Positions 51,146-61,400 of a stretch of DNA of 64,000 bases are shown piece by piece. How positions within the stretch are numbered: position 1 is the stretch's first letter; every line of letters starts with the position of its first letter. Below the pieces are notes generated by a model, which saw nothing but the letters and a program-made list of their open reading frames with translations, was not told the origin of the DNA and did not search any database. The position numbers and the translations under genes were made by a program. Source of the stretch: Thalassorhabdus alkalitolerans (GTDB taxonomy: Bacteria; Bacillota; Bacilli; Bacillales; Marinococcaceae). The stretch is taken from NCBI RefSeq assembly GCF_042656585.1, contig NZ_JBHSPG010000004.1. One strand, 5' to 3'.

Positions 51146-52465
51146 ATGTATGATTTGTTAATCCACAATGCAGCTGTAATCACTCTGGACAACGAAGAGA
51201 TGATCGACAATGGTTTTGTGCTGGTTCATGAGGGGAGATTCATCCAAGTGAGTGAAGGCCCCCCTCCTTTAGCACTGAAAGAGAAGGCCGTAAATATAAA
51301 AGATGCAAAAGGAAAATGGCTGCTCTCTGGGTTTTTTAATACTCACTGTCACACCCCTATGTCGATTTTAAGGGGAGCGGCTGATGATTTACCCCTTGAT
51401 CAGTGGCTGAAAGAGGAAGTGTGGCCACGGGAAAAGTTTTTAGATAAGGACATGATCCATGCAGGAACTTCTCTTGCCCTGGTGGAAATGATCCGTTCTG
51501 GCACCGTAGGTTTTTTAGACATGTATCATTTACATATGGACATCGTTGCGGAAGCAGTAGTGGAAGCAGGGTTAAAGGGTGCCTTATCAAGAGGCATGAT
51601 TGCCCTTGGATTTACTCCTCAGGAATTAAAAGACAAGCTAAATGAAGCTGCTGTCCTTGCGAAAGGGTGGGAAAGCCATGAATCGAAAAGGCTGAAGGGG
51701 TTTTTGTTCCCTCATGCTCCTTATACCTGCACTCCTGATTTTCTGGAGGCGGTGGCAGACAGAGCGAGAAGTGAAAATCTTCCTTTAAGCATTCACTTAG
51801 CAGAAACAAAAAAAGAAGTCGCTCGCCATGAAAAAGAATACGGAAAACGACCGGTTGAACATTTAGATGACCTGGGCTTTTTTGAAAGTCCGGTTCTGGC
51901 TGCCCATGGGGTTCATGTAAACTCTTTTGAGATAAAGCTATTGACAGACAAGAACGTTTCAGTCAGCCATAACCCCCTTAGCAATCTAAAGCTTGGTTCG
52001 GGTGTGGCGCCTGTTGGAGAAATGATGAAGCAAGGTCTTCATTTATCAATTGGGACAGACAGTGTTGTATCCAACAATAACCTTGATATGTTCCAGGAAG
52101 TCAGGACAGCTGCTTTACTGCAAAAGGGCTTTTTTCATGATGCATCCCTGGTTACAGCCAGAGAAGCGCTGCAAATGGGGACGATACATGGAGCTAAGGC
52201 AGCCGGTTTCACTGAAAGCGGCTTAATAAAAGAAGGGTACGAGGCAGATTTTATATTAGTGGATTCTTCCAAACCTCATCTTCAGCCCGTGGAGAATAGA
52301 GTCTCTCATCTTGTTTATTCAGCTTCTGGACAGGATGTAACAGACGTTTTCGTTAATGGAAGGGCCGTAATGAGGAATAAGGAGCTTATCACCCTTGATG
52401 AAGAGAAGATTGTTTATGAAGCAAATAATCAGTACCGTCGTTTAAACGGTTTGTACCGAAATTAA
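51146..52465 (+). CDS. mtaD: Amidohydrolase, MTA/SAH deaminase family
   Basis: A 439-residue zinc amidohydrolase. Metal site: His67 and His69 in NTHCHTPM, then HLAETKKE, AAHGVHV and IGTDSVVSNNN with the Asp. Family members deaminate 5'-methylthioadenosine and S-adenosylhomocysteine. Enzymes with this label have also been shown to deaminate aminodeoxyfutalosine in the futalosine pathway, and this genome has mqnA, so that is a real alternative. Start ATG at 51146 after AAGGGG. Not in this place in B. subtilis. A hairpin (52466-52488) follows without T run. Confidence 0.88.
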   Translation: MYDLLIHNAAVITLDNEEMIDNGFVLVHEGRFIQVSEGPPPLALKEKAVNIKDAKGKWLLSGFFNTHCHTPMSILRGAADDLPLDQWLKEEVWPREKFLDKDMIHAGTSLALVEMIRSGTVGFLDMYHLHMDIVAEAVVEAGLKGALSRGMIALGFTPQELKDKLNEAAVLAKGWESHESKRLKGFLFPHAPYTCTPDFLEAVADRARSENLPLSIHLAETKKEVARHEKEYGKRPVEHLDDLGFFESPVLAAHGVHVNSFEIKLLTDKNVSVSHNPLSNLKLGSGVAPVGEMMKQGLHLSIGTDSVVSNNNLDMFQEVRTAALLQKGFFHDASLVTAREALQMGTIHGAKAAGFTESGLIKEGYEADFILVDSSKPHLQPVENRVSHLVYSASGQDVTDVFVNGRAVMRNKELITLDEEKIVYEANNQYRRLNGLYRN

Positions 52466-52488
52466 CCTGCACCATAGGAAGGTGCAGG
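52466..52488 (+). other. Hairpin after mtaD
   Basis: CCTGCACC (52466-52473) pairs with GGTGCAGG (52481-52488). No T tract follows, so its role as terminator is doubtful. Confidence 0.4.
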
Positions 52489-52612
52489 CATGAATGAGGT
52501 ACGGGCGGGTTTGTTTTCATTCACTCCCTTAACGGGTATGTTTTTATAGTTCCCCTGATAAAGTGCAGACATGCAAAATGGGGGCAGAAACAAAAGGAAG
52601 GCAGGGATGAAC

Positions 52613-52783
52613 ATGGAAAGCAAAATCGAGGTATTATCGACAGTGAAGGTTCAGTCAACTCCTGACCTTTACAAAATTGTTGATTCTTTAAATCGGACAT
52701 TAAAAAAAGAAGATCTGATGTTTGGACTGGCATTGGACGAAGAAGATAAAGAGCAGATGGTTTTTACAATATACCGCACATAG
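52613..52783 (+). CDS. ypmA: YpmA small conserved protein (DUF4264)
   Basis: A 56-residue protein, the same length as B. subtilis YpmA, with the conserved start MESKIEVLSTVKV and the core LYKIVDSLNRTLKKEDLMFGLALDE, ending TIYRT. Start ATG at 52613; an upstream ATG at 52607 adds two residues. In B. subtilis too it stands between dinG and ypmB. Function unknown. Confidence 0.9.
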   Translation: MESKIEVLSTVKVQSTPDLYKIVDSLNRTLKKEDLMFGLALDEEDKEQMVFTIYRT

Positions 52784-52799
52784 AAAGGAAGTGAAGGGC

Positions 52800-53285
52800 A
52801 TGCGGAATCTGGTTGCGATTCTCAGTGTCGCAATTGTCGTGGCCCTTATTGTTGTAGGTATTCTTTTTTACCAAAGTGCACGTTCCCCTCTGGCCAGTCT
52901 GGAAACCCGGACAATAGAAGCTGCGCAGGGGGAAGATGGAATAACTTCGGTGGAAGAAGCAGAAATATACAACGGCGAGGAACAATACAGGGTAGCAAGA
53001 GCTATCAATGACGAAGGCGAAGAAGAGATATTATTTTATGATGAAGAGTGGGAGCTGATTGACCGCCGATCAGCTGGTGAAGGAGTAACCAAAGGGCAGG
53101 TGCGTTCCATGGTGGAGGAAGCGGAAGAAGGCGTGGATATTCGTTCGGTGCGCTTAGGCTATGACCAAAACCAGCCTGTTTATGAAATAACGTATCGCAG
53201 TCAGGAAGGAAGATTTCATTATTACTACGTTACTTTTGAAGATGCCTCCTTCGTTAAACGGTACAGCCTGCAAGAGACAACCTGA
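52800..53285 (+). CDS. ypmB: YpmB membrane-anchored protein (DUF5590)
   Basis: A 161-residue protein with one N-terminal membrane helix (about 2-23) and an acidic outer part with two PepSY-like units (about 36-90 and 92-158), e.g. VYEITYRSQEGRFHYYYV. PepSY units are often found on inhibitors or accessory parts of secreted enzymes. Start ATG at 52800 after GAAAGGAAGTGAAGGG, 16 nt behind ypmA. Function unknown. Confidence 0.87.
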   Translation: MRNLVAILSVAIVVALIVVGILFYQSARSPLASLETRTIEAAQGEDGITSVEEAEIYNGEEQYRVARAINDEGEEEILFYDEEWELIDRRSAGEGVTKGQVRSMVEEAEEGVDIRSVRLGYDQNQPVYEITYRSQEGRFHYYYVTFEDASFVKRYSLQETT

Positions 53286-53459
53286 ATGGGCTGACCGGCT
53301 GATGCGCTTTCTCTTCTTTGTATGCTCAGATACAGGAGAAGGGATGAAGCTTGAATTCAACCCGCTCATTCCGTAAACTTATCTTTAGGTGATTTTTCTG
53401 AAAAAATAACCTTTTATAAAGTCATGGACGTTTGCAAGGAATCTAGAGGAGGCCATAAG

Positions 53460-54644
53460 ATGAAATTAGCTAAGCGAGTATCAACACTAACACCATCTTC
53501 AACATTAGCAATCACAGCAAAAGCGAAAGAATTAAAATCCCAGGGCCATGATGTCATAGGTCTGGGAGCTGGAGAACCAGACTTTAACACTCCTGATTAC
53601 ATCATAAAAGCAGCTGTTCAATCCATGGAGGAAGGACATACAAAATACACTCCTTCAGGCGGCCTGCCGAAATTAAAGGAAATGATCGCCCATAAATTTA
53701 AGCAAGACCAGAACCTTACTTACAGCTCTGAAGAAATTATTGTGGGTACCGGAGCAAAGCATGCCCTGTATACGCTGTTTCAAACTCTTTTAGATGAAGG
53801 AGACGAAGTTATTATCCCGACTCCTTACTGGGTAAGTTATCCGGAGCAGGTCAAGCTTGCTGGAGGAAAGCCAGTTTACATTGAAGGTAAAGAAGAAAAT
53901 GACTTTAAAGTAACTCCTGAACAGCTTCAAGACGCTATAACCAGCAAAACTAAAGCATTTATCCTGAACTCTCCAAGCAACCCTACAGGCTCCATGTACG
54001 ACCCGGAGGAGTTAAAAGCGGTTGGAGAAGCAGCTTTAGATAACGATATACTCATTGTATCCGATGAAATTTATGAAAAGCTTGTGTATGGCGGAGCAGA
54101 ACATACATCAGTAGCTCAGCTGTCTGAGAAGCTGAAAGAACAGACGATTATTATAAACGGTGTTTCTAAGTCTCACTCTATGACTGGCTGGCGCATTGGC
54201 TACGCAGCTGGAAGAAAAGAGATTATTAAAGCAATGACCAACCTTGCCAGTCATTCCACATCCAACCCGACAGCCAATGCACAGTATGGTGCCATTGCTG
54301 CCTACGAGAAGGATGATGGTTCTGTAGAAAACATGAGGAAAGCTTTTGAGGATCGCTTGAATACGATTTACGATAAGCTTGTAGAGCTTCCGGGAGTAAC
54401 GTGTGTTAAACCCAAAGGAGCCTTTTATCTTTTTCCTAACGTGAAGGAAGCTGCAAAAATGAACGGCTATGATGACGTAGATGAGTGGGTAAAGGATCTT
54501 CTCGAAGAAGAGAAAGTAGCTCTGGTTCCTGGATCAGGCTTTGGTTCACCAGATAACGTAAGATTATCCTATGCCACTTCACTGGATTTATTAGAAGGAG
54601 CAATTGAACGTATTGGACGCTTTATTGAAAAGAAAAAGCAGTAA
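53460..54644 (+). CDS. aspB: Aspartate aminotransferase
   Basis: A 394-residue class I PLP aminotransferase (393 in B. subtilis) linking oxaloacetate and aspartate. Signatures: GAGEPDFNTPDYI, SPSNPTGSMY, VSDEIYEKL, and the PLP-lysine block GVSKSHSMTGWRIGY. Start ATG at 53460 after AGAGGAGG. It precedes asnS, as in B. subtilis, but a strong terminator (54650) and a separate asnS promoter lie between them. Confidence 0.96.
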   Translation: MKLAKRVSTLTPSSTLAITAKAKELKSQGHDVIGLGAGEPDFNTPDYIIKAAVQSMEEGHTKYTPSGGLPKLKEMIAHKFKQDQNLTYSSEEIIVGTGAKHALYTLFQTLLDEGDEVIIPTPYWVSYPEQVKLAGGKPVYIEGKEENDFKVTPEQLQDAITSKTKAFILNSPSNPTGSMYDPEELKAVGEAALDNDILIVSDEIYEKLVYGGAEHTSVAQLSEKLKEQTIIINGVSKSHSMTGWRIGYAAGRKEIIKAMTNLASHSTSNPTANAQYGAIAAYEKDDGSVENMRKAFEDRLNTIYDKLVELPGVTCVKPKGAFYLFPNVKEAAKMNGYDDVDEWVKDLLEEEKVALVPGSGFGSPDNVRLSYATSLDLLEGAIERIGRFIEKKKQ

Positions 54645-54649
54645 ACAAC

Positions 54650-54682
54650 AAGGACGGTTCTAAGAGAGAGCCGTCCTTTTGT
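54650..54682 (+). terminator. Terminator after aspB
   Basis: AAGGACGGTTCT (54650-54661) pairs with AGAGCCGTCCTT (54667-54678), one G-T pair, then TTTG. Confidence 0.85.
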
Positions 54683-54689
54683 GGTCTCG

Positions 54690-54719
54690 TTGACTTCCAT
54701 TTTTAAGCCCATGTATAAT
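54690..54719 (+). promoter_or_regulatory. SigA promoter of asnS
   Basis: TTGACT (54690-54695), 18-nt spacer, TATAAT (54714-54719), about 48 nt before asnS. No room for a T-box leader. Confidence 0.75.
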
Positions 54720-54766
54720 GAGGCTTGTGGATAAGTGAACCGAGAACCGACAGGAGGGACAAAAAC

Positions 54767-56056
54767 GTGAAAACGACCATTAAAAAAGCAGGCAGTCACG
54801 TAGGTAATGAAGTAACGATTGGGTGCTGGCTTGCAAATAAACGCTCCAGCGGAAAAATTGCCTTTTTACAGCTTCGCGATGGGACAGGATTTATTCAAGG
54901 AGTCGTTGTCAAAAATGAAGTTGGCGAGGAGTTGTTTAAAAAAGCAAAGGAGATCACACAAGAAAGTTCATTATATATAAAAGGTGTCATTCAAGAGGAT
55001 GACCGTGCTCCTTCCGGATATGAATTGACAGTTACCGGAATTGAAGTGATCCAGCAAGCAGAAGATTACCCTATTACTCCAAAAGAGCATGGCACGGAAT
55101 TTTTAATGGACAATCGTCATTTGTGGATTCGTTCAAAAAAACAGCATGCCACACTCCGGATCAGACATGAAATTATCCAGGCAACATATGAATTCTTTGA
55201 TAAGGAAGGTTTTATCAAGGTTGATCCTCCGATATTGACAGGAAATTCAGCAGAAGGAACGACTAATTTATTTCACACCAAGTATTTCGATGAAGATGCC
55301 TTCTTGTCTCAATCAGGACAGCTGTACATGGAAGCGGCTGCCATGGCATTTAACCGCGTGTTTTCGTTTGGACCGACCTTCAGGGCAGAAAAGTCCAAAA
55401 CCCGTCGCCATTTAATCGAGTTTTGGATGATTGAACCAGAAATGGCTTTTGTCGAACATGAAGAAAGTCTGGAAATTCAGGAGCAATATGTAAGTTATGT
55501 GGTTCAGGCTGTACTTAAAAATTGCAGGCAGGAGCTCAAGGCTCTTGAGCGTGACACATCCAAGCTGGAACAAATTAGTGCTCCTTTTCCACGGATTACG
55601 TATGATGAGGCAATTGATATCTTGAAAAAAGAAGGCCAAGAGGTTGAATGGGGAGAAGATTTTGGTGCCCCTCATGAAACAATCATTGCTGAAAAATTTG
55701 ATAAACCAGTGTTTATTACTCATTATCCAAAAGATATCAAAGCTTTTTACATGAAACCTGATCCTGGCCGGGAAGATGTTGTACTTTGTGCCGATCTTAT
55801 AGCGCCTGAGGGCTATGGTGAAATCATCGGCGGAAGCCAGAGAATTGATGATTTGGAGCTGCTGAAAGATCGCTATAACGAACATAATCTTTCTGAAGAA
55901 GCGTATGGATGGTATTTAGATTTACGGAAATACGGCACGGTTCCTCATTCTGGATTTGGCCTTGGATTAGAAAGAACAGTTGCATGGATTTCAGGGACGG
56001 AACATGTCCGGGAAACCATTCCATTTCCACGTCTCTTAAATCGGTTATATCCATAA
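54767..56056 (+). CDS. asnS: Asparaginyl-tRNA synthetase
   Basis: A 429-residue class IIb synthetase (430 in B. subtilis). N-terminal OB fold for the anticodon (about 15-100; FLQLRDGTGFIQGVV), motif 2 FGPTFRAEKSKTRRH, then motif 3 GFGLGLERTVAW near the C-terminus. Start GTG at 54767 after AGGAGGGA (54752-54759). Own promoter; no T-box upstream. Confidence 0.97.
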   Translation: MKTTIKKAGSHVGNEVTIGCWLANKRSSGKIAFLQLRDGTGFIQGVVVKNEVGEELFKKAKEITQESSLYIKGVIQEDDRAPSGYELTVTGIEVIQQAEDYPITPKEHGTEFLMDNRHLWIRSKKQHATLRIRHEIIQATYEFFDKEGFIKVDPPILTGNSAEGTTNLFHTKYFDEDAFLSQSGQLYMEAAAMAFNRVFSFGPTFRAEKSKTRRHLIEFWMIEPEMAFVEHEESLEIQEQYVSYVVQAVLKNCRQELKALERDTSKLEQISAPFPRITYDEAIDILKKEGQEVEWGEDFGAPHETIIAEKFDKPVFITHYPKDIKAFYMKPDPGREDVVLCADLIAPEGYGEIIGGSQRIDDLELLKDRYNEHNLSEEAYGWYLDLRKYGTVPHSGFGLGLERTVAWISGTEHVRETIPFPRLLNRLYP

Positions 56057-56155
56057 AAGGAAAAAAATCAAGACTACTTTATTTCAATAATCAATGGTAA
56101 AATGATCTCTCAATGACCTGATGCTTAGATGACCATCGGATAAATACCAGAACCT

Positions 56156-56182
56156 TACCCCCGTTATGCGGGGGATTTTATT
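56156..56182 (+). terminator. Terminator after asnS
   Basis: CCCCCG (56158-56163) pairs with CGGGGG (56169-56174), then ATTTTATTTT. The gap 56057-56362 otherwise shows only an 8-bp inverted repeat AGCTCTGT/ACAGAGCT (56190-56197 / 56287-56294). Confidence 0.8.
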
Positions 56183-56362
56183 TTAAATCAGCTCTGTTAA
56201 AGACCTATGTTGTTTCTTATTAAGTAATTTACGAGAAAACGCGCGTGAGAAGACTTCTTGAAGAGTACTGGTCCAGGACCCATTGTACAGAGCTAAAAAT
56301 AATGGTGTTTCTTTGATATAAAAGCAGGATCTGGAACGATCCATGGCAGGGGAGGGAAAAGG

Positions 56363-57064
56363 ATGGAAAGAAAACAATTGATCGGATGGCTTAAAGCAGG
56401 CCACATCTCGATACCAAAGCTGTTCTTAGATTATTACGCAGCGCTCGGCCTAAAAGAGGAAGAAATGATGGTGCTTATCCATGTCCATCGTTATATGGAA
56501 GAGGGCCATGCGTTTCCTACTCCAGATGACTTGGCTGCGAAAATGACACTTGAAGCAAAAGCATGTGCCGGCCATCTTCGTGGGTTAATAAAGCGGGGAT
56601 TTCTCCATATCGAAGAACAAGAGGACGAAAATCAGGTAATGTTTGAAACGTATTCTCTTGACCCGCTCTATAATCAGCTTCTTACTATGTTTGCACAGGA
56701 AACAGAAGAAGGATGCCAGGAAGAGAAGGAGACGGCTGAAAGAGAGCTGTATGAGCTGTTTGAGCATGAATTCAGCAGGCCCCTTTCACCAATGGAATGC
56801 GAAACGATAGCCATGTGGCTTGAGCAGGATCAATATGAAAAAGAAATTATTCATGCCGCCCTCCGAGAAGCGGTGATCTCTGGAAAACTTAATTTACGTT
56901 ACATAGACCGTATTTTGTTCGAATGGCAAAAAAACGGAGTGAAAACAGCGGAGGAAGCAAGGAAGCACGGGGAAAAATTCCGCAAGTACCAAACAAATCG
57001 ACGACCAGTTCAGGAGCGTGAGAAAACCCCCCATTATCCCGGTTTTAACTGGCTTGATTCCTAA
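56363..57064 (+). CDS. dnaD: DNA replication initiation protein DnaD
   Basis: A 233-residue protein of the primosome that helps load the replicative helicase at oriC and at restarted forks. N-terminal winged-helix domain (about 1-100) for oligomerisation and C-terminal DnaD/DnaB2 helical domain (about 130-200) with the YxxxIxxxW-like segment YIDRILFEWQKNGVKT. Start ATG at 56363 after GGGGAGGG. Followed by nth, as in B. subtilis. Confidence 0.95.
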   Translation: MERKQLIGWLKAGHISIPKLFLDYYAALGLKEEEMMVLIHVHRYMEEGHAFPTPDDLAAKMTLEAKACAGHLRGLIKRGFLHIEEQEDENQVMFETYSLDPLYNQLLTMFAQETEEGCQEEKETAERELYELFEHEFSRPLSPMECETIAMWLEQDQYEKEIIHAALREAVISGKLNLRYIDRILFEWQKNGVKTAEEARKHGEKFRKYQTNRRPVQEREKTPHYPGFNWLDS

Positions 57065-57103
57065 AGAATGGGTGGTGCAATCTGCAGAAAGGAGTAAATG
57101 GAA

Positions 57104-57763
57104 ATGCTGACAAAAAAACAGGTGGAAGAGATTCTGCAAACCATCGGAGAAATGTTTCCTGAAGCAGAATGTGAACTTACCCATACGAATCCTTTTGAAT
57201 TATTAATAGCCGTCGTTCTTTCTGCTCAATGCACGGATGCTCTTGTAAACAAGGTTACTCCTTCATTATTTGCTAAATATAAAGAACCAGAAGATTACTT
57301 GGCTGTGGAACAGGAAGAGCTTGAACAGGATATCCGTTCCATTGGGCTTTATCGAAACAAAGCCAAAAACATCAAAAAGCTGAGCCGATCGCTTGTTGAA
57401 GAGTATAATGGCGAAGTTCCCGAATCAAGGGATGAATTAATGAAGCTAGCAGGTGTCGGAAGAAAAACAGCAAACGTTGTATCCTCTGTAGCATTTGACT
57501 TCCCTGCAATTGCAGTGGATACCCACGTTGAACGGGTTTCTAAACGGCTAGGAATCTGCAGGTGGAAAGATAATGTGACTCAGGTGGAAGAGACACTGAT
57601 GAAAAAAATTCCTCAGGATCAATGGTCTGTGACTCATCATCGTTTAATCTTTTTTGGAAGGTATCATTGTAAGGCCCAGTCGCCGAAATGTGATGTTTGT
57701 CCGCTCCTGGATCTATGCCGGGAAGGAAAGAAACGGATGAAAAAAAAGGAGGGGACAGCGTGA
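57104..57763 (+). CDS. nth: Endonuclease III
   Basis: A 219-residue DNA glycosylase/AP lyase that removes oxidised pyrimidines. Helix-hairpin-helix with catalytic Lys: LAGVGRKTANVV; catalytic Asp in VDTHVERVSKR; C-terminal [4Fe-4S] ligands C-x6-C-x2-C-x5-C in YHCKAQSPKCDVCPLLDLC. Start ATG at 57104, 9 nt after AAAGGAG (57088-57094), preferred over ATG 57098, which is only 3 nt away. Overlaps ypoC. Confidence 0.97.
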   Translation: MLTKKQVEEILQTIGEMFPEAECELTHTNPFELLIAVVLSAQCTDALVNKVTPSLFAKYKEPEDYLAVEQEELEQDIRSIGLYRNKAKNIKKLSRSLVEEYNGEVPESRDELMKLAGVGRKTANVVSSVAFDFPAIAVDTHVERVSKRLGICRWKDNVTQVEETLMKKIPQDQWSVTHHRLIFFGRYHCKAQSPKCDVCPLLDLCREGKKRMKKKEGTA

Positions 57764-58287
57764 ATGATGTACCTGTTCCTGACCCTTATTGTGAAGCCCC
57801 TTTTTATTCCAGCTCGGTGACTGAGGTGATTTCATTGTCTGTTCCCATTGAAGAAGGCATCCGGAAATACCCTTTCTATGCTGAAATAAGGTCCATATAC
57901 AGACCGGTTGATCATAAGCCATGGACAGAGGTGGAGAAATACGTTTCTTTTCTCCTGCAAGAATGGAAACAAGAAAAAGGAAAATTAGCAGCATTATATC
58001 AAGAACGAAAAAGGGCAGAAGCTTCGCCCTTCATGGTTAAACAACTGGCAAATCTGATCAGTGCGCTGTGGTGGGCAAATGAAAAACCGGTGCCATCAGC
58101 GAAGCCGAGTATTCTTAGTAAAGAAAGTGAAAGGCTTCATATAAAGCCTTTTAATATAGAAGATAGATTAGCTTTTGTTTTCGAAGCGCCAGATCATCAT
58201 GCTTCTTTTGTACAGCTAAAGGAAATGTTTGATGAACTTGAAAAGCGATTTAAAGTATCCTTGCTGAAAACAAAGAAAAGTAACTGA
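57760..58287 (+). CDS. ypoC: YpoC family protein
   Basis: A 175-residue soluble protein with no recognised catalytic motif. The block LANLISALWWANEKPV and the tail IKPFNIEDRLAFVFEAP are typical of the YpoC family, known mainly from its place behind nth in Bacillus. Start GTG at 57760 overlaps the nth stop (GTGA) after AAGGAGGGG, so it is probably co-translated with nth. Function unknown. Confidence 0.85.
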   Translation: MNDVPVPDPYCEAPFYSSSVTEVISLSVPIEEGIRKYPFYAEIRSIYRPVDHKPWTEVEKYVSFLLQEWKQEKGKLAALYQERKRAEASPFMVKQLANLISALWWANEKPVPSAKPSILSKESERLHIKPFNIEDRLAFVFEAPDHHASFVQLKEMFDELEKRFKVSLLKTKKSN

Positions 58288-58313
58288 AAAAGGCAGCTTA
58301 GCTGTCTTTTTTT
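58287..58313 (+). terminator. Terminator after ypoC
   Basis: AAAAAGGCAGC (58287-58297) pairs with GCTGTCTTTTT (58301-58311) around TTA, then T. Confidence 0.9.
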
Positions 58314-58421
58314 GTATAGGAGAGTTTCATCCAAAGAGGAAGGGTTTTTTTATACCATGAAAGACTGGTCTTTTGTTAGAAAATTCGCTATAGTAAGCGT
58401 GAAGGACGGTGTATAAAAGAA

Positions 58422-61400
58422 ATGACGATCACAAAGACGGATCTCATCCATCATTTAGAGCAAGAGCTTCCTTTTCGTAAGGATAACCAAGCAAGACTGG
58501 AACAGCTGAAAGAAAAACAAAATAATGAGACATTTGATGTCGCGTTCTGCGGCCACTTCTCAGCAGGAAAGTCAACAATATTAAACCATATCCTTGGGGC
58601 AGAAGTACTGCCGACAAGTCCTATCCCTACCAGTGCAAATATTATTACCATTAAGCAAGGGCCCTTAGGCCTTGAAGCAGAAACTCCTGACAGTTCTGCA
58701 GAGCGCTGGGAGGGAGAAATTCCATGGGGTGATGTGCGCAAGTGGGGCATGGACGGAGCGGCAATCAAACAAATAACTATTACAGCTCCTTTATCTTTTC
58801 TGGGAGAAAATGTCCGCCTATTGGACACGCCAGGGGTAGATTCTACAGACCCTACCCACCAGCAGGTAACAGCTGAGCAATTATATACGACAGATGTCAT
58901 AGTCTATGTAACAGACTACAACCATGTCCAGTCAGAGACTAATCTGCATTTTCTCCGCCAGCTGACATCAGAACAAAAGCCTATCTTTTTGGTCATTAAT
59001 CAAATAGATAAGCATGATGAGAAGGAATTAAGCCTCCATGCTTATGAGAATTCAATTAAGACAATGCTTGATCGATGGAATATTCATCCTGTCTCGATTT
59101 ATTACACAAGCATGAAGGATTTGGATCACCCGGCAAACCAAATTGAAGTATTTAATAGGGAAATGAAAGCCCTTTTATACCGGGGCGAGGAGATTCTTTC
59201 AGAAAGTTTATCAAGGCTTGCAGCAGGAACTGCAGAAGCGTTGAAGTCAAGGATTGAAGAGGAAATAGAAGAAGCAAAGGAAGAATGGGAAGCAAGACTC
59301 GAAGAAAATGATATCGATCCTGAACTTATTCGCAAACAAGAATCCAGAGAACATCGCCTGAAGACTCTGGATGGAGAAAAGAAACAGGCTATCAAAAAAC
59401 TTTATGACGATAGAAACAGCTTATTTGAAAATGTAACGTTGTTTCCGTACTCAACTACAGAAAAGGCAAGGAATTGGCTTGAAAGCCAGGATCCTCAATT
59501 TAAAGTAGGGGTTTTCTTTAGTAAAAAGAAAACAGAAGAAGAAAGAAACCAGCGCTTGCAGGCTCTCACAGAAGAGCTGAATGAAAAAATCAATACTCAG
59601 CTTCTTTTTCACATCAAGAATCTTCTTTCAAATGCAAGCCGGGAGTACTTGCCTGATCAAGCCTATTATGAAAGGCAGCTCGAGGAATTAGAGATTACAG
59701 TGGATCAGCAATGGTTTGCTCCTTATGTGACAACACAGCAGATGGATCGTCAGTTTGTTTATACGTTCACAAAGCAAATCACATCTGACATAGTGAGAAC
59801 AGTCAAGCAGAAAACAGATGAGCTCTTTTCCCTGTATGAGCAGGGAATCAGCAAAGCATATGAAAGGGAAAAGGAAGAAATCGAAGGTCTGGTACAACAA
59901 TCTGCCAGCCTTGATTATGAAAAACAAGCATGGGAGGAAGTCCAACAAGGTTTTGAAAATGAAATAGAAACTGTCAATGAGTGGCTTAGAAGGCACAATC
60001 CAGCCTCCTCGTTAGAAAACAAGCTGAAGGACCTTCTCCAACGAGGGGCGCCAGATGCAGTTAATAATATTTTTTCTGAAGTCACTATGCCAGATGAAGG
60101 TGTAATTGACCAGGAAGAAGAGGAAACGAGCTTCACCTCCCGCATCCAAGAAGATTTATCCTGGATGGTTGAGCCGGTTAGTACGTATGTAAGCGAATAT
60201 AGGGACAGGTCATTTTTATCTTCTGAAAGAAGGCAGCTTGAGAATTTTCTCACCCGCTATGAGAATCAAACCTTTGTCATTTCTTTATTTGGAGCATTTA
60301 GTGCGGGGAAATCGAGTTTCGGTAATGCCCTTCTTGGGGATACGGTTCTTCCAGTCTCGCCTCATCCTACAACAGCCACTGTGAACCGTGTAAGAAAGCC
60401 TGATAAAGAGCATTCTCATGGCACTGTGAAAGTGTTTGTCAAAAGTGAAGAGTTTTTAAATAATGAAATAAAAAAAGTAGCCAGAGAGCTTGAAGAGGAT
60501 GTTCAGTTAAAAACCTTAAGGTCATGGGACAGATCTGAGAAAAATATCACCTCAACGTGGAAACGAACAAACATTCAATATTTAAAAACATTAAAAAGGG
60601 CTTTGGAACAATCACCTTGGAAACTGGGCGAAGAACTGACGATGCCGCTCCCGGAACTGCATGATTTGGTAGCTAAGGAAGAGAAGGCATGTTTGCTTCA
60701 AGAAGTCATTGTCTATTATGACTGTGAATGGACAAAGCGGGGAGTAGAGCTGGTAGACACTCCTGGCGTGAATTCAATTCATGGGCGTCATACGAACGTT
60801 GCATTTGAGCAAATGAGAGTATCAGATGCTATCTTCTATTTAACTTATTATAATCATGCTTTCTCAAAGGCTGACCAGTACTTTCTTCAGCAAATGGGCA
60901 AGGTTAATGAAACCTTTGAGCAAGATAAATTGTATTTCATAATTAATGCATCTGATTTGGCAAATTCACCCCAGGAACTAAACGGGGTAAAGAATCATGT
61001 GAAAGAACAGCTGAAGGTTAATGGTTTAAAAGAGCCACGTTTATTTGCTCTTTCCAGTAAAAAGGGTCTGGAGGCAAAGCAGAAAAAGGAAGTATTGGAT
61101 CAATCATCATTCGGAGTGTTTGAAGATCATTTCCGTGAGCATACCATTGAAGAACTAAAGCACTTGAATCTATTGTCTATTAAAGGAAAAGCTGAAGAAA
61201 TTCTTAATAAAATAGATGACACTCTTTCAGGAATGGCAGGAGACAAGGAAGAAAAAGAAAGACAGCTTGCAAGGCAGACAGCTACAATACAAAGGCTGGG
61301 GAAAGAGGCGGAAAATTTCTCACTGCAAAAAGGCAAGGGAGAAGTGCTTCGAGAATCAGAACAGCAGTTTGCTTATTTAAAAGAAAGAACTGCGTTTGTT

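Noticed and set aside
54720..54766. Possible T-box leader before asnS
   Set aside because: The promoter is only about 48 nt upstream of the start, far too short for a T-box, and no AGGGTGG-type motif is present.
56190..56294. 8-bp inverted repeat before dnaD as a large RNA structure
   Set aside because: Arms are short and 89 nt apart with little pairing between; chance is likely.
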